Shown here: piece after piece, positions 1 to 11,100 of the stretch
How positions within the stretch are numbered: position 1 is the stretch's first letter
Layout: every line of letters starts with the position of its first letter
From: Diphasiastrum complanatum
Lineage: Eukaryota > Streptophyta > Lycopodiopsida > Lycopodiales > Lycopodiaceae
Direction: 5' to 3'
DNA length: 64,000 bases
Assembly (NCBI GenBank): GCA_029204225.1
Contig: CM055104.1
Coordinates: forward strand, 49,619,399 to 49,683,398
Notes under the pieces: model-generated
The model's database searches: none
What the model was told of the DNA's origin: nothing
The model's input: the letters and a program-made list of their open reading frames with translations, nothing else
Position numbers and translations under genes: made by a program

Positions 1-82
1 AACTACTGTCAAAAGTCTTGTATATTCCTAAACTATCTACAAATCTGTTATCAGTAGTAGAATCATAGATTTAGGTCATAGG

Positions 83-1392
83 GTGGAGTTTGAATCTGAC
101 CAATGCATAATTATTGATAGGAGTAATAAGATCCTTGCACTCGGCAAGAGTCATGGATACTTATATAGATTGGCACATTGTTGTTCTGATTCTAGTCAAG
201 CTTTGAGAACCTCTGTTCTTGTCAATAAAGCATTATTATGGCATCATCACTTAGGACACTTGAATTATGCATCTATTTCGAACATGTCCAAACAATCCCT
301 ATTACTTGATCTGTACTATCCTTCTGGTAAAGTCGATCTCCCTGTCTGCCATAGCTGCATCTTTGGAAAGCAGACTAACATTCCTTTTAGATCAAGTCAT
401 AGGCATGCAACAAAAGGTCTATTAGATGTTGTTCATACAGATATATGTGGACCTATGCAAACTCCTTCATTATTGGATGCAAAATATTTCATACCTTTAT
501 TGACAAATTTTTTAGAAGAACAGCCTTTTACCTCATTAAACAGAAGTCAGAAGCTTTCATCAAGTTCAGACAATTCAAAGAGCATGCAAAAAATCAGATT
601 GGTAAACGAATCAAACCACTGAGATCCGATAACGGGGGAGAATACATCTCCACCGAATTTAAGGAGTATTGTCTTAACAACGACATCGAGCAACAATACA
701 TAACCTTCTATTCACCTCAATCGAATGGTCTTGCTGAGAGAAAGAACAAAACCTTAGTTGAATCGACAAAGTGCATGTTATCACAAGTGAAACTTCCGAA
801 GTCCTTCTGGGCTGAAGCTGTTTCAACAACAACCTATATTTAGAACAGATGTCCTACTAAAGGTCTCTCAGACAAAACAATACCATTCAAAGTTTGGACA
901 GGTACCAAACCTTCTTTATCAAACTTACGAGTTTTTGGATGTACTGCTTATGCGCAGATTCCTCATGATCTCAGGAAGAAGCTCGACTTCTAGAGCATCA
1001 AATGTATTTTCATCAGCTACACTACTTCAGATCAAGCCTACAAGTTGTTTGATCCTATCGAGTCGAAGATATTCGTTAGCCGGGATGTCATCTTCATTGA
1101 AGATCAGTTTATCGACCTCAAGGGAAAAGGCAAAGCCCATATAGCTGACTCTTTGGTTTCATCCGACACATTGAACTTCCCAGTTCCTCAGTCGACTATT
1201 TCTATCGAAGGCCCAAGCTCATCTACTTTTGACGAACAACATATCAATGACGAATCTGAAGATGATGATATTGCAGTTCAGCAACTACATCATGATGAAA
1301 ATGATCAACTTCCTCTATTCCCCAGAAGATCATCAAGAACTAGCAGATCACCTATCAGGTATATTGACGAGTTTGCAGCCTATCTTGTTTAG
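83..1392 (+). pseudogene. Ty1/copia pol fragment: pre-integrase and integrase, broken
   Basis: Degenerate copia polyprotein. The GAG-pre-integrase motif is visible near 237-270 (LWHHHLGHLN), followed by the zinc-binding CHSC region near 345-375 and the integrase start HTDICGP near 433-455. The reading frame shifts near 500-520; the second frame carries the catalytic region LRSDNGGEY near 620-650 and NGLAERKNKTL near 725-760. A stop follows at 841. The post-integrase linker (VFGCTAYAQIP near 930-960) continues in another frame, ending with a Ser/Pro/acidic stretch and SPIRYIDEF at 1350-1370, the region that normally precedes reverse transcriptase. No RT follows. The element enters from outside the window and is a dead copy, with a frameshift and several stops. 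Confidence 0.88.
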
Positions 1393-1454
1393 GAGCTGAC
1401 TACTGTCGAAGAGGCACTCAGTCAATCCGATTCTGAGATCTTTGGAAAGAAACT

Positions 1455-2123
1455 ATGGATAAAGAGTATTCATCTTGGTCTTCCAAAGTCTTTAACGAGC
1501 ATGAATCTTGTGAGCAATCTGCTTTATCAAAGTCACATAGATTATTTTACAAGAGATCTATATCTAGATCAAGTACGCCTTTTCAAGTTGTGCATTTGGA
1601 TATTCATGGAGTTACTACATCTAGCAATGGTGGTGCTAAAATGTATGTAACATTTATTGACGATTTTAGTAGATTTTGTTGGGTGTATCTACTAAAGAGC
1701 ATGGATGAAGTGTATGATGTCTTTGTCAAGTTCAAGATTGCAAGGGGGGTCCAATTCTCTACCAAGATCAAGTGCTTGAGGAGTGAAAATGGTGGTGACT
1801 ACATCTCTACCAGGTTCAAAGCATTTTGTGATGCGAATGGGATCAAGAGGGAGTACACAAGTCAATAAACACCACAACAGAATGGAGTGACCGAGAGGAA
1901 GAATAGAACCTTATGTGAAGGAGCCAAAGCTATGAGGTCAGGTGCAAATCTTCCTAAATCCTTTTGGGGTGAGGTTTTGTTGTGTGCCAATTACTTATGT
2001 AATACAACTGTTGTTTTAGATGGTAAGACACCTTTTGAGAAGTTATTTGGTAGGAGGCCAAGTGTCAAGTTTTTCAAAACTTTTGGATGCATTTGCTATA
2101 TCAACATTACTCTTGATGATTAA
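1455..2123 (+). pseudogene. Second Ty1/copia integrase fragment, in tandem
   Basis: A different copia copy begins where RT of the first one should be. It shows the integrase start HLDIHG near 1602, FIDDFSRFCWVYLL near 1657-1695, the second catalytic Asp region LRSENGGDY near 1776-1805 with Asp changed to Glu, then PQQNGVTERKNRTL near 1870-1912 holding the catalytic Glu, and KSFWGEVLLCANYL near 1960-2000. One in-frame stop lies at 1866-1868 and a final one at 2122. It lacks GAG, protease and RT. Its sequence is closer to the intact element at the right end of the window than to its neighbour, so the two fragments came from different copia families. Confidence 0.87.
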
Positions 2124-2125
2124 CT

Positions 2126-2755
2126 TTATTTGGCAATTTTGGGCAATATGCATTTTAAACTTAGAGATAAACTTTAGAAAGTTAATAAGGCCTAAGAATA
2201 GTTGAGTTACTATTTTTGACAACTTAGGCATGTTGATAAGGTCGCATGTAGGCCTACTCATTGGTTGTTATAGATGCATTGAATTTAGTCATGATAGATC
2301 TAGGGTTTGGAAGAGATATAGAACCTTCCATAAGTTGATAAGCTTGGGAAAGAGCATCCAAATAGGGCAAGGGGCTACTATAGATAATGTAAGAGCGTGG
2401 GAGCATTTCATCTCTCTCCTTCTTCTCTCATTCATTATTATGGAAGATATATCTTTTAGGGTGGGTTCTACATCCATTTTTGCATCTTGGTGGTGATATA
2501 GTGAATTCTTGTGTATAGAATGCTATTTTTTCTTATGTGATTGGTCCACATGTGTGAACACTGATGTTGTATGGCTATTGTACGGATTGGAACATTAAAC
2601 TAACTTACATAAGTGATTTTGTGAGGTTCTTATTGAGTTTACATCTTCTACGTGTAGTAGATGCAAGATTTCAACAATGTTAATGGTGCTAGATGTGCTT
2701 TCCATTATAGCTAAAGATCAAAGGGCATAATTAGATCTTTGTGATCTGATTTTCT
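2126..2755. other. No recognisable gene
   Basis: AT-rich sequence between a copia fragment and a LINE 3' end. Short open frames such as 2230-2496 show no recognisable domain. Confidence 0.5.
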
Positions 2756-3240
2756 TCACCCCAATTATAGGGTTGTGTGTCACATACCTGCTCTAAATGC
2801 AAAACATCTGATGAGGATGTGATTTATCTATGTTTTCATTGCTATTTACCATTATGAGATTCAGTGACTGACCTTTTCATTGCACGCTTCCATGTCAGGA
2901 GGTTCAACCACATAGATCTACTGCTGAATGATATTACTTTTGTTGATTCAGATGTAAATGCTTATTGGCAATCCATTAGAGTTATTACAATATGGAATAT
3001 TTGGTTAGATAGAAATAGCAGGGAATTTGGGAGTGGCGATTTTGTCATCTCCCCCTTGCTTCTTTTTAAGGAGGCATGCAATTATTGCTTCTTTAAGTTT
3101 TCTTGTTTTCTTGCTATGTACTTTGTAAAAAGTCTACAATCTACGATTAGCTTTCAAGAGAAAAAAAAAAACTTATTGTGGTGGTCTTTTTACTTGAATT
3201 CTTGGGAAACAAATTTGAATGACTTGTTTGCATAGTATAG
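2756..3240 (+). pseudogene. LINE 3' end: zf-RVT domain and C-terminus
   Basis: The frame beginning at 2772 reads CVSHTCSKCKTSDEDV, then IYLCFHC, a Cys/His cluster typical of the zf-RVT zinc-binding domain at the C-terminus of plant non-LTR retrotransposon ORF2. A stop at 2854 interrupts it. The same frame continues to 3235 with WNIWLDRNSREFG near 2992-3033, a motif common downstream of zf-RVT. An A-rich run lies at 3162-3171. This is a 5'-truncated LINE, of a family different from the (CT)n-tailed copies in the pump gene introns. Confidence 0.7.
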
Positions 3241-6200
3241 ATACATCTAGTAGCATTATTCTAATGGTCCTTATTACATATGAGATTAGTATTCGTTACA
3301 GGATCTTCTCAAAACTCTAGGATCAATTTCATCCTAGCCTTCTAGGTCTTTACTCAAGTAAAGGTGAGATCCATGTGGAATTGCATTCAATTTTGATCGA
3401 CAATATTGCGCTTGCCTTACTCCATTGATCACATATGCAAAACTTCACTTTTGAAGTCTTTCTAGTTGTTATTAATGTACAAGTTTAGAGTAGATGATTG
3501 GACATGTTCATTTTCTTTCTTGTAGACCTCCTACATTTGTTCATGTTGGTTCTTCTAAAGAACATGCTAATAAGCTGTCCACTCAGTGTAATGATTTGGA
3601 GGTTGTTGTACATGTGAAAACTCAAGTACCCATAGTTGCACTGTCACTAGAGTCGATAGATGTTTCTTCCCTTAAAATAAATTTTCTTAAACATTCTAGA
3701 TCTTTCGCTTGATATGCATATGAGTGAAAAACTAGATGCTTTTGCTTTCTCTAACCTTCCCCAATCATGATTGTAATGATAGGTGAGAAAAGTAACGAGC
3801 AAGTCTTTGATAATCTTTATTGGTGGTTTTAAAAGTCCATTGCTAGTTTGGACTCCCTCAATTATGGTTGTGTTTCAAATGGCCTAAAAAAAAAGGAGGG
3901 CATTGAAATAAGGTGTCCACATGAAATCTATCCATGTAGAGATGAGAAGGTGAAAGAATTTCCCTTGTGATTGGATAGCTGGGTAACTACCACTTCTATG
4001 TATGATATACCTATTCTGTGCACTCAAACTACGGTTGTTGACCATCAATGATGTTTATGGCCTTCAATGTTGTGCTATGTTGTCATTATGTGGTGCTTCC
4101 TTGTGAGGCATCTTAAGCATTTATTTCAATTTGTATATGCACCCATGTATTCGTACTTTTGTTTATGAATAATTATGTACTATTAGATAGTTTTTTGCAA
4201 AAAAAATGATAAGATCACTTTTCTACACATGTCATTTTGAAGTGCATGCGAAGCTGTACATATACATTTGTGCTCAATGTTGTCTCTAAAAGTGGACTTG
4301 AAGAGGGATTAAAAAAAACTTCAAAGATTGAGAATCTTTTTCCTCGAAAGTCAATAGTTGAAAGATGATGTAGGGCTTGTTATGTCTTGTTCCCACATAG
4401 AATCTAGTTTGATGTTTAACTACCATACTTAGTCTTAGGTAAAGCAGGGGATGATGTATAGAGGGAAGGTAGATATCAGGTGGACAAGCTACTTAGAACA
4501 TCAGATTTGGTTTTTTTAATTGGGATCAACATGTGACCATGAGGTAATTGTACTAGATTTGAACTTGTATAGATATATAATGTACATTACAATCTTAGTC
4601 AAGCCTACACATTAAACACACAACAGATGGCTCCTACATGGCAACATGTAGTGGCCGGTGTTTGAGCCTACATTGGTTAGGCTGCTAAAATTACAATTTA
4701 CTTATCTTTACGTATGTAGTTGAGCTAATCAAATATGTGTACATAGGCTAGCCAAAAACCTTTGAACATACAAACCACACCATGCAAGGAAGACCTACTC
4801 GAGGGCACACGATCCAATTGCCAAGCCCAATATTTCCAACAAAAGTCTATATTCTCCTCATGAGAAATTTAGTGCAAAAGCTTGAACTTGGGATTGAAGG
4901 TCCACAATGAAGATCTTACCCACTATAATAGTGTATGGAGTACATGATGATCTTCTTATTCATATAGTGCCGCCAAATGCATTGGACAAGGTGAAGGTTC
5001 TATCATGTTTCATGATGTCATCAATGTATTAAGTCATACTTGTCAATAGTTTGACAAAAGATAAACAAGACTATATAAAAATTGATGGCTTCATCATGTG
5101 AGATGAACATGTTAGAGCTTATTGTGCATAAATTGCATAATATATATATAATAGAACTTCATCGTTTTTCAAAGTACATCAAGTGCACATTTTTCTTTGT
5201 TCTATTACAAAAAAGACACATCCAATGTATGTGGGCATAAGATTATGTGGTTCATGAAATATATATAAGTTTCTAGGCTAGAAGTACCACATTGTTCTCA
5301 GCATTTGAATCCCATTGAAATGTCCAAGAAATAAACCTTATGTATAAAGGATGTATTGCAAAGATTGAAGTCTATTTGCAATTCTTGCTTTTGGTTGATT
5401 GTCCCTTTGGCAACAAAATAGGTTCATAGTCAAGGGGCTCAATTTTATAGTTGCACATTTGAAAGATGAACCCTTCCTTAGAAGTTAATGCACATGAAAA
5501 AAAACAACTGAACCCCTTCTTATCATCGACGTACTCTAAGAACCTCAAAATACTGACCAACATCAATCACTTCAACTAGAGTACTTCATGTGAAGCACTA
5601 TATAAAATTTTAACCACATCTAGCATACTACCTTTACATTAAATAAACATAATTATTGAAGACTTAGACAAGATTTTGATATGCTTAGGTCTCGATAAAT
5701 TATAATGTCCACAACTCCTTAGGACTTCACTTGTAGAGCTTGACATTATTTTGGTAAGGATGCCTCAATGATGCTTCATACTATCAATGAAATTTAACTA
5801 GAGAGAACGGGCCAACAACAATGGAGGTGAGTTTGTTAAAAAGAAAAGCTAAAGCAGTTTCACATAATGAGATTAATGAGGGAGGTGGGCAAGACAAACA
5901 TACCAACAAACAAGCTAGATGATGGATCATCAATGGTGGATGACATGGAAGTAGCGTTTAGGCCAAGATTGATGGAGAAAAGTGTTAAAGAAAGTGATAT
6001 TAATGTTAAGAGTGTTGGTAAGGCTATCAAGGACATTACCACAATGAATTTTCTGACAAAGGAAAAAAGGGAAACTTTGGGCTAAAAGCAAGAGTAATGG
6101 GTGGTAGCTTGAATTTCTTGGAGGAAAGCCAACACATTATGGATATAGTGCCTAGCCAACCTTAGTTGCAGCTATATAAACTTGTCCAAGTTGCCAACTA

Positions 6201-6698
6201 GGTGGTTGTCAAGGGACAACACTTGAACACATAAAAAGAATGAAAGCGGATCCTAAAGCAAAGGTCACAACTAGCAAGAATGTATGCAAATACTTGGCTT
6301 GTGCCATTATCCCATGAGTAAATTTTTGACTTGACTTGAGATGTTTATGCAAGTTGGGAACATGGGAGAGATTTAGTGTTTCAAAGCTCTACAAATGAAA
6401 GGGAAAAGAGAGCTACATCTTGAAGTGGAGGAGTGACAGGGATATAGTGATCAATGATGGAGAGAGAAAAAGTAACAACCACCCCAAAACTTAACTCGAT
6501 TCCTATCCCACTAGGCCAATGCTCATGAATAATCTAAAAAGTAGAGCACCCAAATTAAGTCAACCAATTTTGTAAGCACGAGGAAATCAACCTAAAAAAA
6601 ATGGGCTTAACTTTTTTTTTGTCAAGTTTTGTTATGAAAATGAGTGAGAGTGAATTTAGCCTTGCAAAGGGCAAAATCAGTCGGGGTGAGAAATGGAA
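3241..6698. other. No recognisable gene (about 3.5 kb)
   Basis: Low-complexity AT-rich DNA with only short open frames (for example 3494-3712 +, 5372-5566 -, 5867-6085 +). None shows a domain that can be named. It is probably decayed repeats and intergenic DNA upstream of the Ca2+-ATPase. Confidence 0.5.
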
Positions 6699-6850
6699 AT
6701 TGAGTGACTGAAGAAAGGACATATAATAACATTAAGAATAACTTAGGAACCAATGAAGAAGAAGAAGAAGTAGAATTGAGAGTGATTGAAGAAAGGACAC
6801 ATAATAACATCAAGAATATCCCTAGGAACAAATGAAGAACAAGAAGTAGA
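6699..6850. repeat. Tandem duplication, about 76 bp x 2
   Basis: Two adjacent copies of a segment starting ATTGAG and containing GAAGAAAGGACA and ATAATAACAT, at 6699-6774 and 6775-6850, with a few mismatches and a variable GAA-rich stretch. A third copy starts at 6851 and stops after about 10 bases. Confidence 0.75.
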
Positions 6851-6909
6851 ATTGAGAATATTAACTTCATATTTTGTTCCTTTAACTAGACTTGGGAGGC
6901 TCTGAGGGG

Positions 6910-7080
6910 GTACTCCATGGAATCATATTTTGATTAAGAGGAGAGGGGGGTGTGCATGGAATCATACTCTTATTTAGAGGGGAGGAGTCATGGGGGGGGG
7001 GGGGGGGGGGAAGGTTGGTTTGTGCATGGAATCATATTCTCATTTAGGGGGGAAGGGAGTGTGCTTGGAATCACCATCTA
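6910..7080. repeat. G-rich degenerate tandem repeat
   Basis: At least three to four degenerate copies of a 55 to 70-bp unit built on GCATGGAATCATA followed by TTTAG and a G-rich tail (copies near 6915, 6953, 7022 and a partial one near 7061). The strand is strongly purine-rich. Confidence 0.7.
6992..7010 (+). repeat. Poly-G tract, 19 G
   Basis: An uninterrupted run of 19 G, inside the G-rich tandem repeat. It may form a G-quadruplex, and homopolymers of this length are also prone to assembly error. Confidence 0.9.
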
Positions 7081-7137
7081 ATTCGTTATAGCTCTTCACT
7101 TAAACATGCATAGTGTGTGCATCTGGATGCGTCTGCA

Positions 7138-7290
7138 GATGAGCCTCCAATTTCGAAAGTGCAACCCTAGTTTTGAAAGTGCAACCATCGTTGAAGAGTG
7201 TAGATGAGCCTCCAATTTCGGAAGTGCAACCCTACTTTTGAAAGTGCAAACACTGTAGATGAGCCTCCAATTTCGGAAGTGCACCGGGTG
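7138..7290. repeat. Minisatellite, three copies
   Basis: Three copies of a unit starting GATGAGCCTCCAATTTCG and continuing with AAGTGCAACCCTA and TTTTGAAAGTGCAA, at 7138, 7203 and 7258 (spacing 65 and 55 bp). The last copy is truncated. It lies about 0.7 kb before the pump gene start codon. Confidence 0.8.
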
Positions 7291-7299
7291 TTAAACACA

Positions 7300-8005
7300 T
7301 GCATTTTCTAGAGAAACTACACCTCCTCCACAAGTATCCTAGTTCCTAGAGGAGGTGATGATGTTGTGATGATGTTGTGTCCACATGCAGAGGGACCACA
7401 TTTTTATGAACTGGGCTTAAGTTCGTGTTGCTTCTTCTCTATGGAAAAAGTCATAGGATGGCATTCTCCTTTTTTATTAACGAAGGATCGTCTGTCTCGC
7501 CTCCTATCGCTTCCACTCGGAACTCAAGAAGCAGACATGCACTCACTATTGCAGGATCTGAGCAAAGTTGAGGAGCAGATAGAGCATCTGGGCAGCTCAG
7601 ATTGCGAGTTTGGCTCTCAAAGAACAACGCTCTTCCATGACAGCAGACTCGACATTCAAGGAGCTGAAGCGACAACTGCTCTTGATCAGCAAATTTGCTA
7701 CTCACCGCTCTGGAATGCCTAATTGAACATTTGAAAGGCTTGAAAAGGAGACGTTAACTTGAAACATGAGATTTTGGGTTGCAAATCAATCGATTCTGGC
7801 ATTCTGGATGTGGGTTTCTGACGGCAGATCATCTCCAGGCATGTGTCCTGACACACATAGATGAGATCTTGCACAAAATCCTTGTGCAGCTGATTTCAAA
7901 GTACTAAAAGTTGCACAAAAGCGTTGGTAGTGGGTGCAATGCTGAATTGAGAGCACCGAGGCAACAATCCTAGCCTTGTGAGGGCTTAGGATCGAGGTTC
8001 AGTGC
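7300..8005 (+). other. Upstream region of the Ca2+-ATPase, with an unrecognised open frame
   Basis: An open frame at 7366-7722 (118 codons) has no domain I can name; from about 7537 it becomes hydrophilic (LLQDLSKVEEQIEHLG). It could be part of the 5' leader or chance. An in-frame TGA shortly upstream of 8006 separates it from the pump coding sequence. A possible splice acceptor (GGGCTTAG, ending at 7989) would allow a spliced 5' UTR. No TATA box was confidently placed. Confidence 0.35.
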
Positions 8006-8188
8006 ATGTCTTATCATAACACAATGGGGCTACGTAAATCTTTGTCCTTGGAGAACTTTGACATCCCTCACAAGAAGGCTTCACTGGAAGTGCTGGAGGG
8101 ATGGCGAAAGGCTACGTTTGTGCTGAATGCTGCACGTCGTTTCCGCTACACAGTCGATGTGAAGAAGATGCGCCAGGCGCAAGAGCGG
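8006..8188 (+). CDS. ACA: ACA exon 1: N-terminal calmodulin-binding segment
   Basis: This exon gives 61 residues. ATG 8006 was chosen because an in-frame TGA lies shortly upstream; Met7 (8024) is an alternative start. Residues 19-30 read [12 protein letters not shown], and residues 32-52 hold the Trp-anchored basic amphipathic stretch ([15 protein letters not shown]) typical of the ACA autoinhibitory, calmodulin-binding domain. The donor is placed at CGG|GTTCTT because it keeps phase 0 with exon 2 and gives a normal alignment length; it is weak, so the exact 3' end is the least certain junction of the gene. Without splicing the frame stops at 8200. Confidence 0.82.
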
Positions 8189-11100
8189 GTTCTTCTCTGA
8201 ATTTTTTCTCTTCTGCCTTCTTTACAAATACCCAGCTATTCCTTACACAAAACAAGATGCTTTTGTGCTCCAATAAGTGGCACTTTGTTGAAGACTCTCT
8301 TTTCGATCTGGACTTGGACTCCAATAAGCTACCTAAATGTGGACACATGAGAGAAAGCAAAACACGATCCCGTCAAGAAAACGAACCTTCCCCACATTCT
8401 TAACTTCTTCCATTGATAAAAATCTAGAATCGGAAAAGCCCATGGGCACTCATCAGCAAATAAAATTTTGGAATGCGTTAAACTTTGGCTTGCCTGCAAA
8501 ATAATTTCGACTTGCACCCTTCTGAGTATTGCCCTACTTTGATTTGCAACAGCAGGATACATCAGCAGAGCCTTTAAGCACTCCAGTTGCTCCTTCCTCT
8601 GTCCGAGTCAAATGTATAAAGAGTTTAATTGATCTTCACTTCACATATCCGTGCAACAGTAGTGATGATTTACAGCTTCAGTTTTTCTCTCGTGAATCAA
8701 AGCTATGGCATTAATCAAATATTGTAGAATAAACGGTGTAAGTAGTGGTTATCAGCCATAAGTTGTTGATGGGGGGGACCGAAGCATTACTTTTTTTTCC
8801 CTCTCTTAAGAAGACAAGGGACATTAATTCGAGTCATTTTTGGCGGTAAAACTCTACTATGAAAGTGGCAGCTGCCTCTAGCATAGTTTATCTTCTACCA
8901 AAACGCTTTTCCTCTGATGAAGATTCTGTTCCCCTTGAACAGGATTGAGTTTCTTGCAGTCCATGCAAATCTGAGCACTTTGTTCTCAGAAGATTCATAA
9001 GCACTCACAACAAGATTTAGTAAAGCAATGAAATATAGTGAGAGCTAGAAAATGTATGTGGAATTTTTTCTCAATCTCTCTCTATGCTAATTGTCACAAT
9101 CTAAATGATTTAGAATTATCCGATTGCAGGACTCTTGTACTCTGTTGATACTGGCAAAACTTTAGCAAGAATTGTGAGCAAAAACCTTTATTTCTCTGGC
9201 CTTATTATCCAGATACATATGATCTTCTCTTCCATAGCAGTGGCATATTGTCTCTTATACGTGAAACCTCTTTCCGGTTGCCTCCTTCAAACTTCCTTAG
9301 ATCCAATTTTTCTCCAGTGTGAAGTCTTGCGTTTGTATGCTGATGGTCTGAGTGCTTTTCCCACTCTTGGTCTTATAAGAGCATATCTCTCCCTAAGCTG
9401 ATCTTGAGTTTCTATGATCCTGCAGTTTTACTTCAGTAGACCTTTTCTGGCCACGGTATTGGCTGTGCTGTTTCTTTTCTCCTTCCCAGTATTGTCCATT
9501 ACTTATGAGCAGCTTAGAGAAACCAGAGAGGTGCATCTGTATGGTGTATTCTGACCGTCCCATTTGTAGAGACTTGTATCTAAGGAAGGGTCTATGTGCA
9601 GATTATATGAATTTTTTTATCACCTTGTCCAAATAAGCAGGCAAATAAGCTAGCCAATGAATGCAGTTCTCTGATTATTCATAGATACTTATTGAGGAGA
9701 GCACGCTGACAAGAAAACTTGGAACATATGGCAGTTTGGCAATGAAATTGAGATTGAAATTTGTCATGATATTTTAATTGACCTACACAGCAATCATCAA
9801 ATACTATACTGCTATTCTTTCTTTACCATTTTCTTTTTCATACGTCTGCTGGAAATAAATCGTCTTATGTGGTCTTCTTCCTTATCACTTCATGCAATGC
9901 TAGTAAACTTCTGATATTATACGTTTTTACATGTTACCTGATCACGGTAGTAGAATTAGTCTTCAAGCTGGCACTTTATGTTTGAGAGGATTGATCACAT
10001 GCCCTGGATAAAGCTTATTTTCTCACAGTTCGAGATTCTTTTCTGCTTACTTTCATGTTTGTAATGCATTGAATGTGAATGGATATTGCAGATTGAGCCA
10101 AACTCTCCAAACTCATACAGGCTATGTGTAATCCTAAGAAATCTCTCAAAAAGCAACTTATTAACATTCTTCATCTAGTCTGTTGTAATCTACTACATAC
10201 AATGTTGTGTAGGTCATAACCTGGAAAACCCTTGTTTTGGAATTTCTTCCCTTTTGCATATCAAACCATGCATGGCCATTACACTGGTCAACTCAACAGG
10301 TCAGATTTTAGAACGAACTCAGTGTGTCCATGGTAATCGATTAACTTATCCTTTAAGCTTTGGGCTTATTATCTGCTTAATCGTGGTACGTGATTATTGA
10401 TTTCAGAGTTAGAGACTTCTGGGTTCTGCATTTTTACAACTTTGGTTCTGGTGGTTATCTTGAATGATCTCCAGCGAAAAAAATTCCTGGATGCATATGC
10501 AAGTTTTTGGCCGAAGGTTAAAGGGTGCCATTTACTTCGTAATTAGCAGGCGTGATGTTCTTTACATGCATGATCTTTATGTGGGACAACTTGGAAACTT
10601 TGACTTTATATAGGATACTTATGCTTGTGCCTTATGTACCTAGACAAAGAAAATTGTACGGAGAGCACCAAGCTTTACTTGTCTATTTGCTCTCAATTAC
10701 AAGCCTGATATTTTGGACCACAATGGTTGAATAGACCATGGATCTGCACTTGTTTTTATTCACTGATATTTGGACCATATAGTTTTGGCACTTGGGTTGT
10801 CATGTGGCCCATGGGCCATGCTTTTAACATTGTATCAGAGCTCAGTGAAGGTCCTTCGCATGTGCTAGCTTGGGTGGTAATGTTGGTAGAAGTAATTGTG
10901 CAAGCCCACACATATGGCACAGAGAGGTGCTCTTGTCTGCGTGAAGGTGAACGAGTGCTCGTGAACGTTTGCATTTGTCCCATAAGTTAGTCAGGCCCTT
11001 GGTTCTCCTTGAATATAAGATGTTACACACTCTCCTCTATCCCTTGGTGCTAGTCCTTTTTGGGGTGTGAGGGGAGGTGGGTGGCTAGGCGGTTGGGGTT

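Noticed and set aside
7366-7722. 118-codon open frame upstream of the pump gene as a separate gene.
   Set aside because: No domain or homology recognised, and it may be part of a 5' leader; kept only as part of the upstream region.
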